A stretch of DNA of 64,000 bases from Pectobacterium polaris (GTDB lineage Bacteria > Pseudomonadota > Gammaproteobacteria > Enterobacterales > Enterobacteriaceae), in NCBI RefSeq assembly GCF_002307355.1, contig NZ_CP017481.1:2170001-2234000 (forward strand), in the 5' to 3' direction. Made by a program: the position numbers and the translations under genes. The notes under the pieces are model-generated. The model was not told the DNA's origin. It did not search any database and worked only from the letters and a program-made list of their open reading frames with translations. Of this stretch, positions 1-9,355 are shown piece after piece. Positions within the stretch are counted from its first letter, which is position 1. Each line of letters opens with the position of its first letter.

Positions 1-1365
1 CTTTACCTACAGGTTTATGTTGTTATCACACTGGTATTCTGCGGACTGACGCAGTATTTCACCGGTTTTCTGGCGGTGCTGTGGTTACCATTTATTTTGG
101 CGCTGAACATGGTGGGGTTGCTGATTATGCAGACTCGCTACGATAGATTGCATTTGGATACGCAGGAATTGATGGTGCTCACGCTTTACCTCTCTTTTCT
201 GGCGATGGCGGGATTATCTACCCTGTTACAGGGCGGAATAACCGTCACTATCGTTGGGTTTAAAAACGAGGTTGCATTGTCGCTGATGATGTTTTGCCTG
301 CTGCTGGGATTTTGCCGCGAATCACAGATTTATCGCGTGACCCGCAGTTTGTATTGGGTGTTCTACGCACAGTTCCCGGTGGTGATTTATCAGGTGTTGT
401 TTGTTTTGCCGCGGCGGGTAGTATTGCGGGGAGAAGACGAAAAATGGGACTCGGTAGTCGGAACTTTCGGCGGCGACCCGATGGGCGGAGGAAATACCGC
501 GGCGATGGGGTTGTTCTGCCTGTTGATTATGCTGCTGAAAGTCTCGGAATTTAAACATGGTTTGACGTCGTTTAAATCCACGGCGCTGCATATCGTTTTG
601 GGATTTAGCTTGTGTATCCTGGGGGAAGTGAAATTTGTGATCCTGATTTCACCGTTATTACTGGTCTGGGTTTGGTTAATGCCGAGCTACATCAAAGGCA
701 TGAATAGCGTAAACCTGAAAGCAATTTTGCTGATTTTCACTGGCATGGCGTTACTGATTACCGTGGCGATTACCATTTTGGCCTCGGGTTACTCCTCGGC
801 GTTTGGTGGCGACCCGACGAAAAGCGCGATGAGCGTATTTCTGGATTCATTGAATTATATTTTTGATACCAGCTACATTATGGAATCCGGTGAACTTGGG
901 CGTCTTACTACGCTATTTTTTTGGCTGAAAAATCACGATATGTGGGGGATCTCCGGTACGTTGTTTGGCTATGGATTAAATGCGACAAATAGCGGCAGCG
1001 CTGTCTCTCCCGGTTTTTTGAATATTATCTATAACCTGATCATCGATTCAACCTCATTAAGTGTGCTGCTATGGGAAGTCGGCGTGGTTGGAACGCTATT
1101 TTTCATCGGGTTAATTATTTATATCTTAGTCATTACGCAGCCAAAGCCGGGACTAGATCGTAATAAATTAGACCAACAGGACCTGAAATTGCTGAGTTTT
1201 TCTCCGGCCTTTAACGTTTTTGTGGTTGGGTGCCTGTTGAGTCTGCCTTATAGCCAGATCCTGATGATTATTCCCATGCTGCAATTCCTATTTTATTTAT
1301 CTCTGGGCTCAAGTCTGGTGATTCGCCATTCTGTCCGCCGTTATATCGGAAAACTGTATGAGTGA
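1..1365 (+). CDS. O-antigen/exopolysaccharide polymerase-like membrane protein, 5' partial
   Basis: The frame is open from base 1 with no clear start, so the gene begins left of the window; 454 residues are visible. They are strongly hydrophobic, with about ten predicted membrane segments and a longer polar stretch around residues 110-145, the layout of Wzy/O-antigen-polymerase or ligase-type proteins. These inner-membrane enzymes join or transfer polysaccharide repeat units on the periplasmic side. No short diagnostic motif was recognised, so the call rests on topology and on the glycosyltransferases that follow. The stop codon overlaps the next gene by 8 bases, indicating translational coupling in one operon. 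It could instead be another polytopic polysaccharide protein. Confidence 0.7.
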   Translation, partial: LYLQVYVVITLVFCGLTQYFTGFLAVLWLPFILALNMVGLLIMQTRYDRLHLDTQELMVLTLYLSFLAMAGLSTLLQGGITVTIVGFKNEVALSLMMFCLLLGFCRESQIYRVTRSLYWVFYAQFPVVIYQVLFVLPRRVVLRGEDEKWDSVVGTFGGDPMGGGNTAAMGLFCLLIMLLKVSEFKHGLTSFKSTALHIVLGFSLCILGEVKFVILISPLLLVWVWLMPSYIKGMNSVNLKAILLIFTGMALLITVAITILASGYSSAFGGDPTKSAMSVFLDSLNYIFDTSYIMESGELGRLTTLFFWLKNHDMWGISGTLFGYGLNATNSGSAVSPGFLNIIYNLIIDSTSLSVLLWEVGVVGTLFFIGLIIYILVITQPKPGLDRNKLDQQDLKLLSFSPAFNVFVVGCLLSLPYSQILMIIPMLQFLFYLSLGSSLVIRHSVRRYIGKLYE

Positions 1366-2347
1366 TAAACCTTTTATTTCAGTGAGTATTAAGACATTCA
1401 ATGAGTCGGAATGCATCGAAAAAACCATCGACAGTATTCGTCGCCATATTGTGGATTACCCCCATAAAATCATTGTTGCCGATAGCTTATCAACCGACAA
1501 CACTCAGCAGCTTGCCAGCGCCAAAGGCATTACCGTGGTGTCGCTGACTGAACCGTCCGAACGCTGCTGCGGTGTGGGGCATCAGCTTGGTTACCTGTAC
1601 AGTCAGGGGGATTATTTGCTGCTAATGGACGGCGATATGGAGCTGGAAGATGGCTTTATTGAGCAGGGCATAGCATTTTTAACCGCACACCCTGATTACG
1701 CTGGCGTGGCTGGAACGGTAGAGATGGATGGCGCGGCGAACTATGAGTTTACATCACGTAAACAGCGCCTTCATAAAATATATCCGTTGGGCGACTGCGG
1801 TCATTTAGGTGGTGGAGGTTTATACCGCCGCTCGGCAATTGAAAAAATAGGTTATCTCACCAACCGCAGCTTGCATGGTTATGAAGAGGCTGAATTAGGT
1901 ATTCGTCTGCGCTATGCCCACTATAAATTACATCGACTTAATGTGCCTTATTTCCGTCACACGTCGTACACCATGCCAACATATAAAATGCTGCAATATC
2001 GTTGGCGGAACGGTTTTCTCTGGGCACCGGGCGAGCTTTTACGCAGCGCATGGGGGATGCCTTATTTCCGTGAGGCATTGCATATCGTTAAAAACGAGGC
2101 AGTTTTTGCGGTTTATCTGCTGGTGCTGTTGATGAGTTTATTGACGTTTAACGCCACTGTTATTGGTGCTGCGTTGCTGCCGTTACTCGCTTTTGTGGCA
2201 TTAAAAACGATTAAGAACCGTTCACTGCTGAACGGGGTGCAGAGTGTGATGAACCTGGCTGTGTTTTCTGCGGGATTGATAAAAGGGTTAACCAGACCCG
2301 TGCGCGACCCTATGACACCACCAAGCAGCAAGGTTATTCATGAATAG
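1358..2347 (+). CDS. Family 2 (GT-A) glycosyltransferase with C-terminal membrane segments
   Basis: A 329-residue inverting GT-A glycosyltransferase. The N-terminus reads ISVSIKTFNES (residues 7-17), the usual GT2 opening strand, followed by ADSLSTDNT (41-49) in the nucleotide-binding position and the metal-binding DGD at 91-93. Two hydrophobic segments near residues 250-287 anchor it in the inner membrane. Such enzymes add a sugar from a nucleotide-sugar donor to an undecaprenyl-linked glycan on the cytoplasmic face. It overlaps the preceding polymerase-like gene by 8 bases and ends 6 bases before the next glycosyltransferase, so it belongs to the same operon. Donor and acceptor cannot be told from sequence. 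Confidence 0.9.
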   Translation: MSDKPFISVSIKTFNESECIEKTIDSIRRHIVDYPHKIIVADSLSTDNTQQLASAKGITVVSLTEPSERCCGVGHQLGYLYSQGDYLLLMDGDMELEDGFIEQGIAFLTAHPDYAGVAGTVEMDGAANYEFTSRKQRLHKIYPLGDCGHLGGGGLYRRSAIEKIGYLTNRSLHGYEEAELGIRLRYAHYKLHRLNVPYFRHTSYTMPTYKMLQYRWRNGFLWAPGELLRSAWGMPYFREALHIVKNEAVFAVYLLVLLMSLLTFNATVIGAALLPLLAFVALKTIKNRSLLNGVQSVMNLAVFSAGLIKGLTRPVRDPMTPPSSKVIHE

Positions 2348-2353
2348 GCAGGT

Positions 2354-3568
2354 ATGATGAAAGTTTTATTGGTCAATAAATTTTTCTATATTAAGGGCGG
2401 CGCTGAAACGGTTTATTTTCAAGAGATTGATATGTTGAAAAAGGCTGGCGTTGACGTTATCGCTTTCTCTATGCAGCATGAAAATAACTTCCCGTCAGAC
2501 TACGCGCCCTATTTTGTCGGTAATGTGGATTATCATCAAAACGGCAGTGCGATTGGGGCAATTAAAACCGCGGTTAACTTTATTCATAATGCTGAGGCAT
2601 GTAAGAAATTGCTGGTGTTATTGCGTAAAGAAAAGCCGGATATTGTTCATTTTCACAATATCTACCACCAGCTCACGCCGTCGTTGATTAAAATTGCCCG
2701 TCAATTTGGGTGTAAAACCGTGTTAACGGCTCATGACTACAAGATTATCTGCCCTTCGTACACCATGCTGCGCGATGGCAAAGTCTGTGACGCTTGTTTA
2801 ACCGGTTCGGTATTTAACGCTTTTAAATATCGGTGCCAGCAAGGTTCTGCATCGAAAAGTCTGCTGCTTTCGTTAGAAGGTGCCTGGCAGAATATTGCCA
2901 AAAACTATCAGGCGCTGGATGTGATCGTTTCGCCCAGCGAATTTCTGCGTAACCAATTAATGCGCAAGCTGCCGAATGTTCGTATTGACGTGATTGTGAA
3001 CGGCATTAATGACAGCCTGCCGGCGGAGGATGTTAAAGACGACGGTTATTTGCTGTTTATTGGTCGCCTGAGTAGGGAAAAAGGCGTTGCTACGCTTGCC
3101 AGGGCGCATCAGCAAATGCGGAATAAAATTCCGTTAAAAATTGCGGGCAGCGGGCCGCTGTATAACGATTTGGTCGCGCAATTTCCGCATGCGGAATTCC
3201 TGGGTTATAAACAGCAGGGCGAAGAACTTAACCGGCTGATTAAATACGCACGCGCGGTGGTGGTTCCTTCCGAATACTATGAAAACTGTTCAATGTCGGT
3301 ACTGGAGTCGATGGCATTCGCTAAACCAGTGGTAGGCGGGCGTATTGGCGGTATACCTGAACAAATTCGCGATAAGATAGACGGCATTTTATTCGAACCC
3401 GGCAATGTGCAGGCATTAGCCGATGTGCTGGATGACCTGACGTTGAATCCGCAAAAAGCCAGAGAAATGGGATTAAATGCGCGCCAACGTCTTCGCGAAA
3501 AATATTCATTACGTAAACACACAGAATCTCTATTGGCGCTTTATCGGGAAATATTAATCGAAAAATAA
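2354..3568 (+). CDS. Family 4 (GT-B) glycosyltransferase
   Basis: A 404-residue retaining GT-B enzyme. The N-terminal domain starts with LLVNKFFYIKGGAE, whose KGGAE loop is typical of GT4 acceptor domains, and carries DIVHFHNIYH near residue 95. The C-terminal donor domain has the LFIGRLSREKG strand near residue 234 and the EYYENCSMSVLESMA motif near 300-315, the E-x7-E type nucleotide-sugar signature. The family transfers a sugar to a lipid-linked glycan in the cytoplasm. The gene starts 6 bases after the GT2 gene and is followed 1 base later by a second GT4 gene, consistent with stepwise assembly of one repeat unit. ATG codons lie at 2354 and 2357; either may be used. Confidence 0.9.
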   Translation: MMKVLLVNKFFYIKGGAETVYFQEIDMLKKAGVDVIAFSMQHENNFPSDYAPYFVGNVDYHQNGSAIGAIKTAVNFIHNAEACKKLLVLLRKEKPDIVHFHNIYHQLTPSLIKIARQFGCKTVLTAHDYKIICPSYTMLRDGKVCDACLTGSVFNAFKYRCQQGSASKSLLLSLEGAWQNIAKNYQALDVIVSPSEFLRNQLMRKLPNVRIDVIVNGINDSLPAEDVKDDGYLLFIGRLSREKGVATLARAHQQMRNKIPLKIAGSGPLYNDLVAQFPHAEFLGYKQQGEELNRLIKYARAVVVPSEYYENCSMSVLESMAFAKPVVGGRIGGIPEQIRDKIDGILFEPGNVQALADVLDDLTLNPQKAREMGLNARQRLREKYSLRKHTESLLALYREILIEK

Positions 3569-3569
3569 T

Positions 3570-4682
3570 ATGACTACGAAAATTACCGTTCTGGGAACAC
3601 GTGGTATTCCAAACGTGTTGGGTGGTGTGGAAACACATTGCCAAAATTTATATCCGACGATTAAACAGCAATTCGACGTGGATATTTGTGTTCTCGCACG
3701 TTCGCCTTATGTCAATTATAAAAAATCACAATATCGAGGCGTGATGACTCGCGCTTTACTGTCGCCGAAAAAGCGTTCATTAGAGGCTATCGTTCATTCG
3801 GTGCTGGCGGCATTTATCACCTGCTTTGATCAGTCCACGGTGGTGCATGTTCACGCTATTGGTCCGGGCCTGGTGGTGCCGCTTTTACGTTTGCTGGGTA
3901 AAAAAGTGGTTTTTACTCATCATGGCCCAGACTATGACCGCCATAAATGGGGATTCCTAGCAAAGAAGATTTTAATGCTGGGTGAAAAGGTCGCAGTGAA
4001 ATATGCCAATGAAGTGATTGTGATCTCCGAAGTGATTAATAATATGATCAAGCAGAAATATGGACGCGATGATGCCCATCTTATCTATAACGGTGTGAAT
4101 CTACCCCAGCGACTCACTGCGGACGTTATCAATCAGATATTGGCGCGTTTTTCTCTTCAGCCACAACACTATTTGGTTGCGGTTGGCCGCTTCGTGGAAG
4201 AAAAAGGCCTGCATGATCTTATCGCGGCCTATCGGCAATCGGGTGTCACGATGCCACTGGTTTTGGTTGGCGATGCCGATCACCCCACTGCGTATAGCAT
4301 GCGATTAAAACAGTTAGCCCATGAAACCCCGAATGTGATCCTGACCGGATTTTTAAACGGCCAGGAACTACAAACTATTTTCTCACAGGCTAAACTCTTT
4401 GTGATGTCGTCATATCATGAAGGGTTACCCATTGCGTTACTGGAGGCCATGTCATTCTCATTGCCTGCCGTGGTCAGCAATATTCCAGCCAATCTGGAGG
4501 TAAAATTAGCGCCAGAAACTTATTTCAATGTAGGAGATGTGGCGGATTTATCCGAAAAAATCACGTTGCGCTCTAAATCGTTATCTGTTGATTACTCTGA
4601 ATATTTACAAAGGTATAATTGGCAACAAATCGCGGAACAAACGATGGCCGTTTACACCGCAGTAAATAAATCAATAGGTTAA
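3570..4682 (+). CDS. Family 4 glycosyltransferase with DUF1972-type N-terminus
   Basis: A 370-residue GT-B enzyme. The opening GTRGIPNVLGGVETH (residues 9-23) is the hallmark of the DUF1972/rhamnosyltransferase-like N-terminal domain, and VHVHAIGPG near residue 92 follows the family pattern. In the C-terminal domain AVGRFVEEKG (about 206) and SSYHEGLPIALLEAM (about 280-295) supply the donor-binding E-x7-E motif. It should add a sugar, possibly deoxyhexose or galactose-type, to the growing polysaccharide unit. It begins 1 base after the previous stop and ends 2 bases before the next start, so it is translationally coupled. The exact sugar is not deducible. Confidence 0.88.
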   Translation: MTTKITVLGTRGIPNVLGGVETHCQNLYPTIKQQFDVDICVLARSPYVNYKKSQYRGVMTRALLSPKKRSLEAIVHSVLAAFITCFDQSTVVHVHAIGPGLVVPLLRLLGKKVVFTHHGPDYDRHKWGFLAKKILMLGEKVAVKYANEVIVISEVINNMIKQKYGRDDAHLIYNGVNLPQRLTADVINQILARFSLQPQHYLVAVGRFVEEKGLHDLIAAYRQSGVTMPLVLVGDADHPTAYSMRLKQLAHETPNVILTGFLNGQELQTIFSQAKLFVMSSYHEGLPIALLEAMSFSLPAVVSNIPANLEVKLAPETYFNVGDVADLSEKITLRSKSLSVDYSEYLQRYNWQQIAEQTMAVYTAVNKSIG

Positions 4683-4684
4683 TA

Positions 4685-5092
4685 GTGAATGAATCGAATA
4701 AACGCCCGTTAGTCATTGAGCGCTTCTATGAAGCCCTTGATGGAAAAACCGATACAGAACTGACCTCGGAACAGCGGCTGGCCGTTGAGCAGGCGGTGCT
4801 GTCGATTACGGCATCTTCAATGCATTGGGTCGACGTGCGTAAGAGTTTCCCTTTTTTTAACAAGCGCTATTACTTCGTTTTTTTGTTCGGTCTGGATCAC
4901 CGCAAGCGTCCACGCAAAGAGTCAACGCTATCTCGCATACTGCTGACTGCGTTGATCCTGTTTACTGGCTTTTCCTGCATGCTTGCGGCGCTATTGATGC
5001 TTTACATGATTAAGTCTGCCTTGGGTATTGATATTTTCCCACATTTCCACTTAGGAATTTGGGATTGGTGGCTCAGCCTGAAGGATCACTGA
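4685..5092 (+). CDS. Small membrane protein of the polysaccharide cluster, unknown function
   Basis: A 135-residue protein starting at a GTG placed 2 bases after the preceding stop. The first 80 residues are polar and partly helical. A hydrophobic stretch of about 30 residues (roughly 83-113, around ILFTGFSCMLAALLMLYMI) forms one or two membrane segments, and the tail is short and aromatic. No family was recognised. Its tight placement between a glycosyltransferase and the DUF4832 protein suggests a membrane-associated helper in polysaccharide assembly or export, but this is inference from position only. No strong Shine-Dalgarno is visible, which fits coupling to the gene before it. Confidence 0.7.
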   Translation: MNESNKRPLVIERFYEALDGKTDTELTSEQRLAVEQAVLSITASSMHWVDVRKSFPFFNKRYYFVFLFGLDHRKRPRKESTLSRILLTALILFTGFSCMLAALLMLYMIKSALGIDIFPHFHLGIWDWWLSLKDH

Positions 5093-5130
5093 CCTCCGGT
5101 TTCTGCTGATGTGGAAATAAGGAGTCATAA

Positions 5131-6525
5131 GTGCATTGTAAAATTATCGCTGTAGGAGGTTTGCTATTTTCTGTATTGGGTGTGGCCGATGGCGTGATGA
5201 CGACCGTCACCCCCAGAGAGCTAACTGGCCCGCTAACGAACCCAGGTACTGGCGTCGCCAGCTTTAACAAGGGTAATGGTACAACGTTGTCGCTGGCTGA
5301 TTATCCCGACACCGGCATTGAATATGATCGTTTGTACTGGGATGAACTCGAACCAGCAGAAGGCCAATATAATTTTCAAGCCGTGGACGCTATTTTCGAA
5401 CTGGCTAGCCAGCATCAACCGCCGATGAACGTGGGGTTGCGCTTTATGGCGCTTGATGAGCCTGCCAGTGGTTCGAAGATTCCTGACTGGCTGATCCAAA
5501 AAGGCATCAAGGGCGAATGGACGCCGGACAAAAAAACCTTTGTGCCGGATCTGGACGACCCGGTGTTTATCGAATACAGCCAGCGTTTGCTTAATGCTTT
5601 TGGGCTGCGCTATGACGGTAATTCGAATTTGGCTTATATCGATATTGGGTTGGTGGGGTCATGGGGCGAGTGGCACAACACCAATTTCCCGACCATTACG
5701 CCGCTGATTGAACGCTACACATCAGCCCAGTTGGATAAGTACGTTGAAATGTATTTTGCCGCGTTTCCCAACAGCCCAAAGATTATGCTCATTAACGGCG
5801 GCGACACGTTGGCCAGCGCAGTGAAGCAAGGTGCTGGATGGCGCGCGGATTGCTGGGGAGACTGGCATAATTTTTCGACCACATGGAGCCACATGCAAGA
5901 TGATTACCCGCAGCGACTGCAAAACGCGGAGGCGCTTTATCCAAATTTTAGCTCTGCGTGGCAACGTGCGCCGGTGAGTCTGGAAATCTGTGGTCATATG
6001 TCGGAGTGGCAGAGCGTGCAGCACTATACTCGTGCGCAAGTGCAGGTGGCCTTTGACTGGGCGCTGGCACAGCATGCTAGCACCATTAATCTGAAATCGC
6101 GCAGCGTGCCGACGGAATATCGGGACATTGTGGATAACGCGCTGACCAAACTCGGCTATCGTTTTCGCCTGGCCTCGTTAACTCATGAGTCTGAACTGGC
6201 ACAAGGGCAGAGCCTGACATTAAACCAGCAGTGGTTTAACGACGGCGTAGCGCCCATTTATCTGAAATATGATGTGGCCTATCGTGTGGTGAATGATGCC
6301 AACACCGTAATGAGTATGGGAAAAATGGCTGATGACATCCGCACTTGGTTGCCAGGGCAGCATACCTTCGTCTACCAATTGGCGATGCCGGAAGCGCTGC
6401 CAGCCGGGCAGTATAATATTGAAATGGCGATGCTGGACGCAAAGGGAGTATCGCGAATTAATCTCGCCAACGAGGGCAAGCAAGCTGACGGTTGGTATCG
6501 AATTTCCACGGTAACGGTGCGCTGA
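5131..6525 (+). CDS. Secreted DUF4832-type protein with glycoside-hydrolase-like fold
   Basis: A 464-residue protein starting at GTG 5131, preceded by TAAGGAG at 5118-5124, which fixes the start. Residues 1-20 look like a signal peptide. The middle has barrel-type motifs: YDRLYWDELEPAEGQYNF (65-82) as in beta-galactosidase-like clan A glycosidases, MNVGLRFMALDEP (99-111), and GLVGSWGEWH (173-182), where Glu180 sits where a catalytic acid would be. The C-terminal ~100 residues resemble an immunoglobulin-like DUF4832 module. It probably acts in the periplasm or outside the cell on a polysaccharide, perhaps trimming the polymer made by this cluster. Enzyme activity is unproven. Confidence 0.75.
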   Translation: MHCKIIAVGGLLFSVLGVADGVMTTVTPRELTGPLTNPGTGVASFNKGNGTTLSLADYPDTGIEYDRLYWDELEPAEGQYNFQAVDAIFELASQHQPPMNVGLRFMALDEPASGSKIPDWLIQKGIKGEWTPDKKTFVPDLDDPVFIEYSQRLLNAFGLRYDGNSNLAYIDIGLVGSWGEWHNTNFPTITPLIERYTSAQLDKYVEMYFAAFPNSPKIMLINGGDTLASAVKQGAGWRADCWGDWHNFSTTWSHMQDDYPQRLQNAEALYPNFSSAWQRAPVSLEICGHMSEWQSVQHYTRAQVQVAFDWALAQHASTINLKSRSVPTEYRDIVDNALTKLGYRFRLASLTHESELAQGQSLTLNQQWFNDGVAPIYLKYDVAYRVVNDANTVMSMGKMADDIRTWLPGQHTFVYQLAMPEALPAGQYNIEMAMLDAKGVSRINLANEGKQADGWYRISTVTVR

Positions 6526-6551
6526 GCACGGAATTAAGAATAGATATTCAT

Positions 6552-7052
6552 ATGCTGAAAAATATCGGCCATGTATGGTGTGAAATAAAAGCGGCGGGCA
6601 GTATTAAAGCTAAATTAGTCATACTGCTGTTTCGCCTTTCAACCATTTACCAGTCATCAAATGCGCTGCTGAAAATTATCAGCGTTCCTTTTGTTGTCCT
6701 GAATAAAGTGATTAATGAGTGGCTGTTCTGTGTGGAAATTCCGCACAGAACTCAAATCGGTTTTGGGCTGAAAATATATCATCCGCACTGTATTGTGGTG
6801 AATTCCGATGTAATCATCGGGGCGAACTGTACATTACGGCAGGGAGTCACCATTGGTAGCGTGATAAACCGTGAAGGTCATGTCACCAAAAGCCCGGTGC
6901 TGGGTAATCAGGTGGAGCTTGGTGCCAATGCCATTCTGCTAGGCGACATTACATTAGGTGATAACGTAAAAGTCGGCGCCGGAACCGTGGTAACAAAAAG
7001 CCTTGCTGCCGGAAAGGTGGTCGTGGGGTATGGAACCAGGGAATTGAATTGA
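6552..7052 (+). CDS. Serine-acetyltransferase-like hexapeptide acyltransferase (WcaB-like)
   Basis: A 166-residue protein. ATG 6552 is preferred over an in-frame ATG at 6492, which would overlap the upstream gene by 34 bases and add residues unlike the family. The C-terminal half has left-handed beta-helix hexapeptide repeats (IGANCTLRQGVTIG, LGNQVELGANAILLG, LGDNVKVGAGTVV), as in CysE and the colanic acid acetyltransferase WcaB. These trimeric enzymes move an acetyl group from acetyl-CoA to a hydroxyl group. Placed at the end of the polysaccharide cluster, it most likely O-acetylates a sugar of the exopolymer rather than serine. The N-terminal half is shorter than in CysE. Confidence 0.82.
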   Translation: MLKNIGHVWCEIKAAGSIKAKLVILLFRLSTIYQSSNALLKIISVPFVVLNKVINEWLFCVEIPHRTQIGFGLKIYHPHCIVVNSDVIIGANCTLRQGVTIGSVINREGHVTKSPVLGNQVELGANAILLGDITLGDNVKVGAGTVVTKSLAAGKVVVGYGTRELN

Positions 7053-7258
7053 GAGTGTATGCTCATTTCTATGCGAATGTCATGTGACAGCGGGTTGCCA
7101 TTCTTGCTGTCTACTAAAATGATGGGCCACATACGATAAAGAAATACTCGGTTCGTTCCTTTGGTCGCAATTTCCTGCGACATCGATAAGTTGTAATGAC
7201 ATTAGCGTTACGTTATCTATATGATTAATATCCAAAGCGTATGCCAGAGGATAACATC

Positions 7259-7548
7259 ATGCCAGCGACGAACAGCGTTTCTGCGAAACGCGAAACATTG
7301 AATTTACGCATCAAGCCTGCCGAACGCGACCTTATCGCTCAAGCTGCGAAGGCCAGAGGAAAAAATCGCACTGATTTTGTTCTTGAGGCTACCCGTGCTG
7401 CCGCAGAGGAAGTGTTGATTGATCAGAGCATCATCATGGCTGATCCAGACGCTTATCAGGAATTCCTCGCCCGCTTGGATCAGTCTCCTTCGCTGAATGC
7501 CGCGCTGCGTAAAACCATGCAAACTCCCGCTCCGTGGGAACAGAAAAA

Positions 7549-7552
<4 letters not shown>
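7259..7552 (+). CDS. DUF1778 antitoxin (TacA/AtaR-like) of a GNAT toxin pair
   Basis: A 97-residue protein. ATG 7259 is chosen because AGAGGA lies just upstream; an in-frame ATG at 7241 would add six residues. The N-terminus (SAKRETLNLRIKPAERDLIAQAA) is a ribbon-helix-helix DNA-binding fold. The C-terminus (residues about 55-97, including MADPDAYQEFLARLD) is the toxin-wrapping segment of DUF1778 antitoxins. Such proteins neutralise tRNA-acetylating GNAT toxins and repress their own operon. The stop overlaps the toxin start as ATGA (7549-7552). The toxin reading frame is broken while this antitoxin is intact, so it may now be an orphan regulator. Confidence 0.85.
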
Positions 7553-8038
<486 letters not shown>

Positions 8039-8439
8039 TTTGAAGTCTCCTTTAGAATGAGGGGATCTCAAAACACATTTATTAAATCGTGACAGGTAAT
8101 TTAGATACTTTCTGTCTAACCATATGGATATGGTAATAAAAAATCTGGCTTGTGTTGTTACTATTGAAACGGAATGACCGCGTTTAATAACCTGTTTAAA
8201 CTCTTTAATTTTAAACTATTCGGGATAAGTTCACCGCTCATGAGTGCCTATTTTTTTTGAGCTATTTTAAACGACTCAGTAGTTTCTTTAAAAAACCATA
8301 GTGATTCAGTATGTTGTTACTACAGTTCTTCCTGAACGACGATAAAGAGTCTGCAAGCATCGCAGGGCGACGCTTGGATTTACGAGTGAGGTTTTCCAGT
8401 GCCCGCCCTAGGATAGGATTGAATTGGAATTATTTGAAT
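8039..8439. other. AT-rich intergenic stretch with a possible coding remnant
   Basis: About 400 bases between the broken toxin and the TIR gene, clearly more AT-rich than the core genes. On the minus strand a frame without a start codon runs from about 8423 to a TAG at 8262-8264. It begins FNPILGRALENLTRKSKRRP. Its ALENLTRK resembles the ALENLSRKL that ends the adjacent TIR protein, so it may be the left-over tail of a related gene. The rest shows no gene, repeat or clear terminator. Confidence 0.35.
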
Positions 8440-9255
8440 TTATAATTTTCTCGATAGGTTTTCAAGGGCTGATAATAAATCATTTAGCCCCCGGTTAAAG
8501 TCAGTTCTAAAATCGGCATACTTTTTAGTTCTTAATAGTTCAGGTATTTGACAATCCTGTAATAGAATTGGTAGCACATTTATGCGCCCCTTTTCAATTT
8601 CGTTCCAATATTTTATCTGCCATTCTCTTTCAACCCATTTTGAAGATACTGAGTTTTTAGAAAGAATAACAATAATGAAATCAGCATTTTGCAATCCAAT
8701 AGATATTTTTTCAGGAATGCTTTCTCCGACGCTTATATCCCATTCATCCAACCACGGAATATGCCCATTTGCTTCTAAATCCATACATAATAGCTTAGCA
8801 AACGGTTTATCTTTTGATGAATGAGAGATGAAAACTTTCAATCCTGTTGGTTTATTCACGTATCGCTGCTCCACGATTTTTTCTAAAAGAGTAGTTTCAA
8901 CTAAGTGAAGTTCAGAAAAATAGCTGCATAACGTTGTGTAGTTAGTCTTTTTTTTCATCAAAAAAGGAGAGCATAGACTAAATAACTCTTCCTTACGTGC
9001 CATCAGATCATTCATCGAAACATGTTCTAATGCATCATGAGAAATGGAATAATACTCTGGTGCCAAGAGAAAATCACCAAAGTAAACAATTGCTATTTGG
9101 TCTTCGTTTTCACTCTCTTCATATATATATTCGTCATCGTCAGATATTTCCTCTTCAACGGAAATGAAATCATCGTCGTCATAATATCCAATTCTTCCTT
9201 TATGTTCACCATGGATAACTTTTACTATGCCGTAATCACCTGGTCTTAATGACAT
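8440..9255 (-). CDS. TIR-domain protein with N-terminal SH3/KOW-like domain, candidate defence effector
   Basis: A 271-residue protein. The start at 9255 is set by AAGGAG seven bases upstream; an in-frame codon at 9285 is less likely. Residues 1-70 (RPGDYGIVKVIHGEHKGRIGYY ... IVYFG) look like a KOW/SH3-type barrel interrupted by a very acidic loop. Residues 138-250 form a TIR domain: KVFISHSSKD (140-149), PWLDEWDISVGESI, ADFIIVILSKNSV and SSKWVEREW, where Glu211 is in the position of the catalytic glutamate of NADase TIRs. Bacterial TIR proteins often deplete NAD+ or make signal molecules during phage infection. This gene stands alone among toxin-antitoxin remnants; the N-terminal domain may be the sensor. 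Defence is inferred, not shown. Confidence 0.8.
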   Translation of the reverse strand: MSLRPGDYGIVKVIHGEHKGRIGYYDDDDFISVEEEISDDDEYIYEESENEDQIAIVYFGDFLLAPEYYSISHDALEHVSMNDLMARKEELFSLCSPFLMKKKTNYTTLCSYFSELHLVETTLLEKIVEQRYVNKPTGLKVFISHSSKDKPFAKLLCMDLEANGHIPWLDEWDISVGESIPEKISIGLQNADFIIVILSKNSVSSKWVEREWQIKYWNEIEKGRINVLPILLQDCQIPELLRTKKYADFRTDFNRGLNDLLSALENLSRKL

Positions 9256-9355
9256 AAATAAACTCCTTTTTTCTTTATTATACACACATGTATCGCGTCA
9301 TTTTAATATATTTCGTTGGACAACGTTTGATTTTCTGAGCAGTATCTAATACCTC

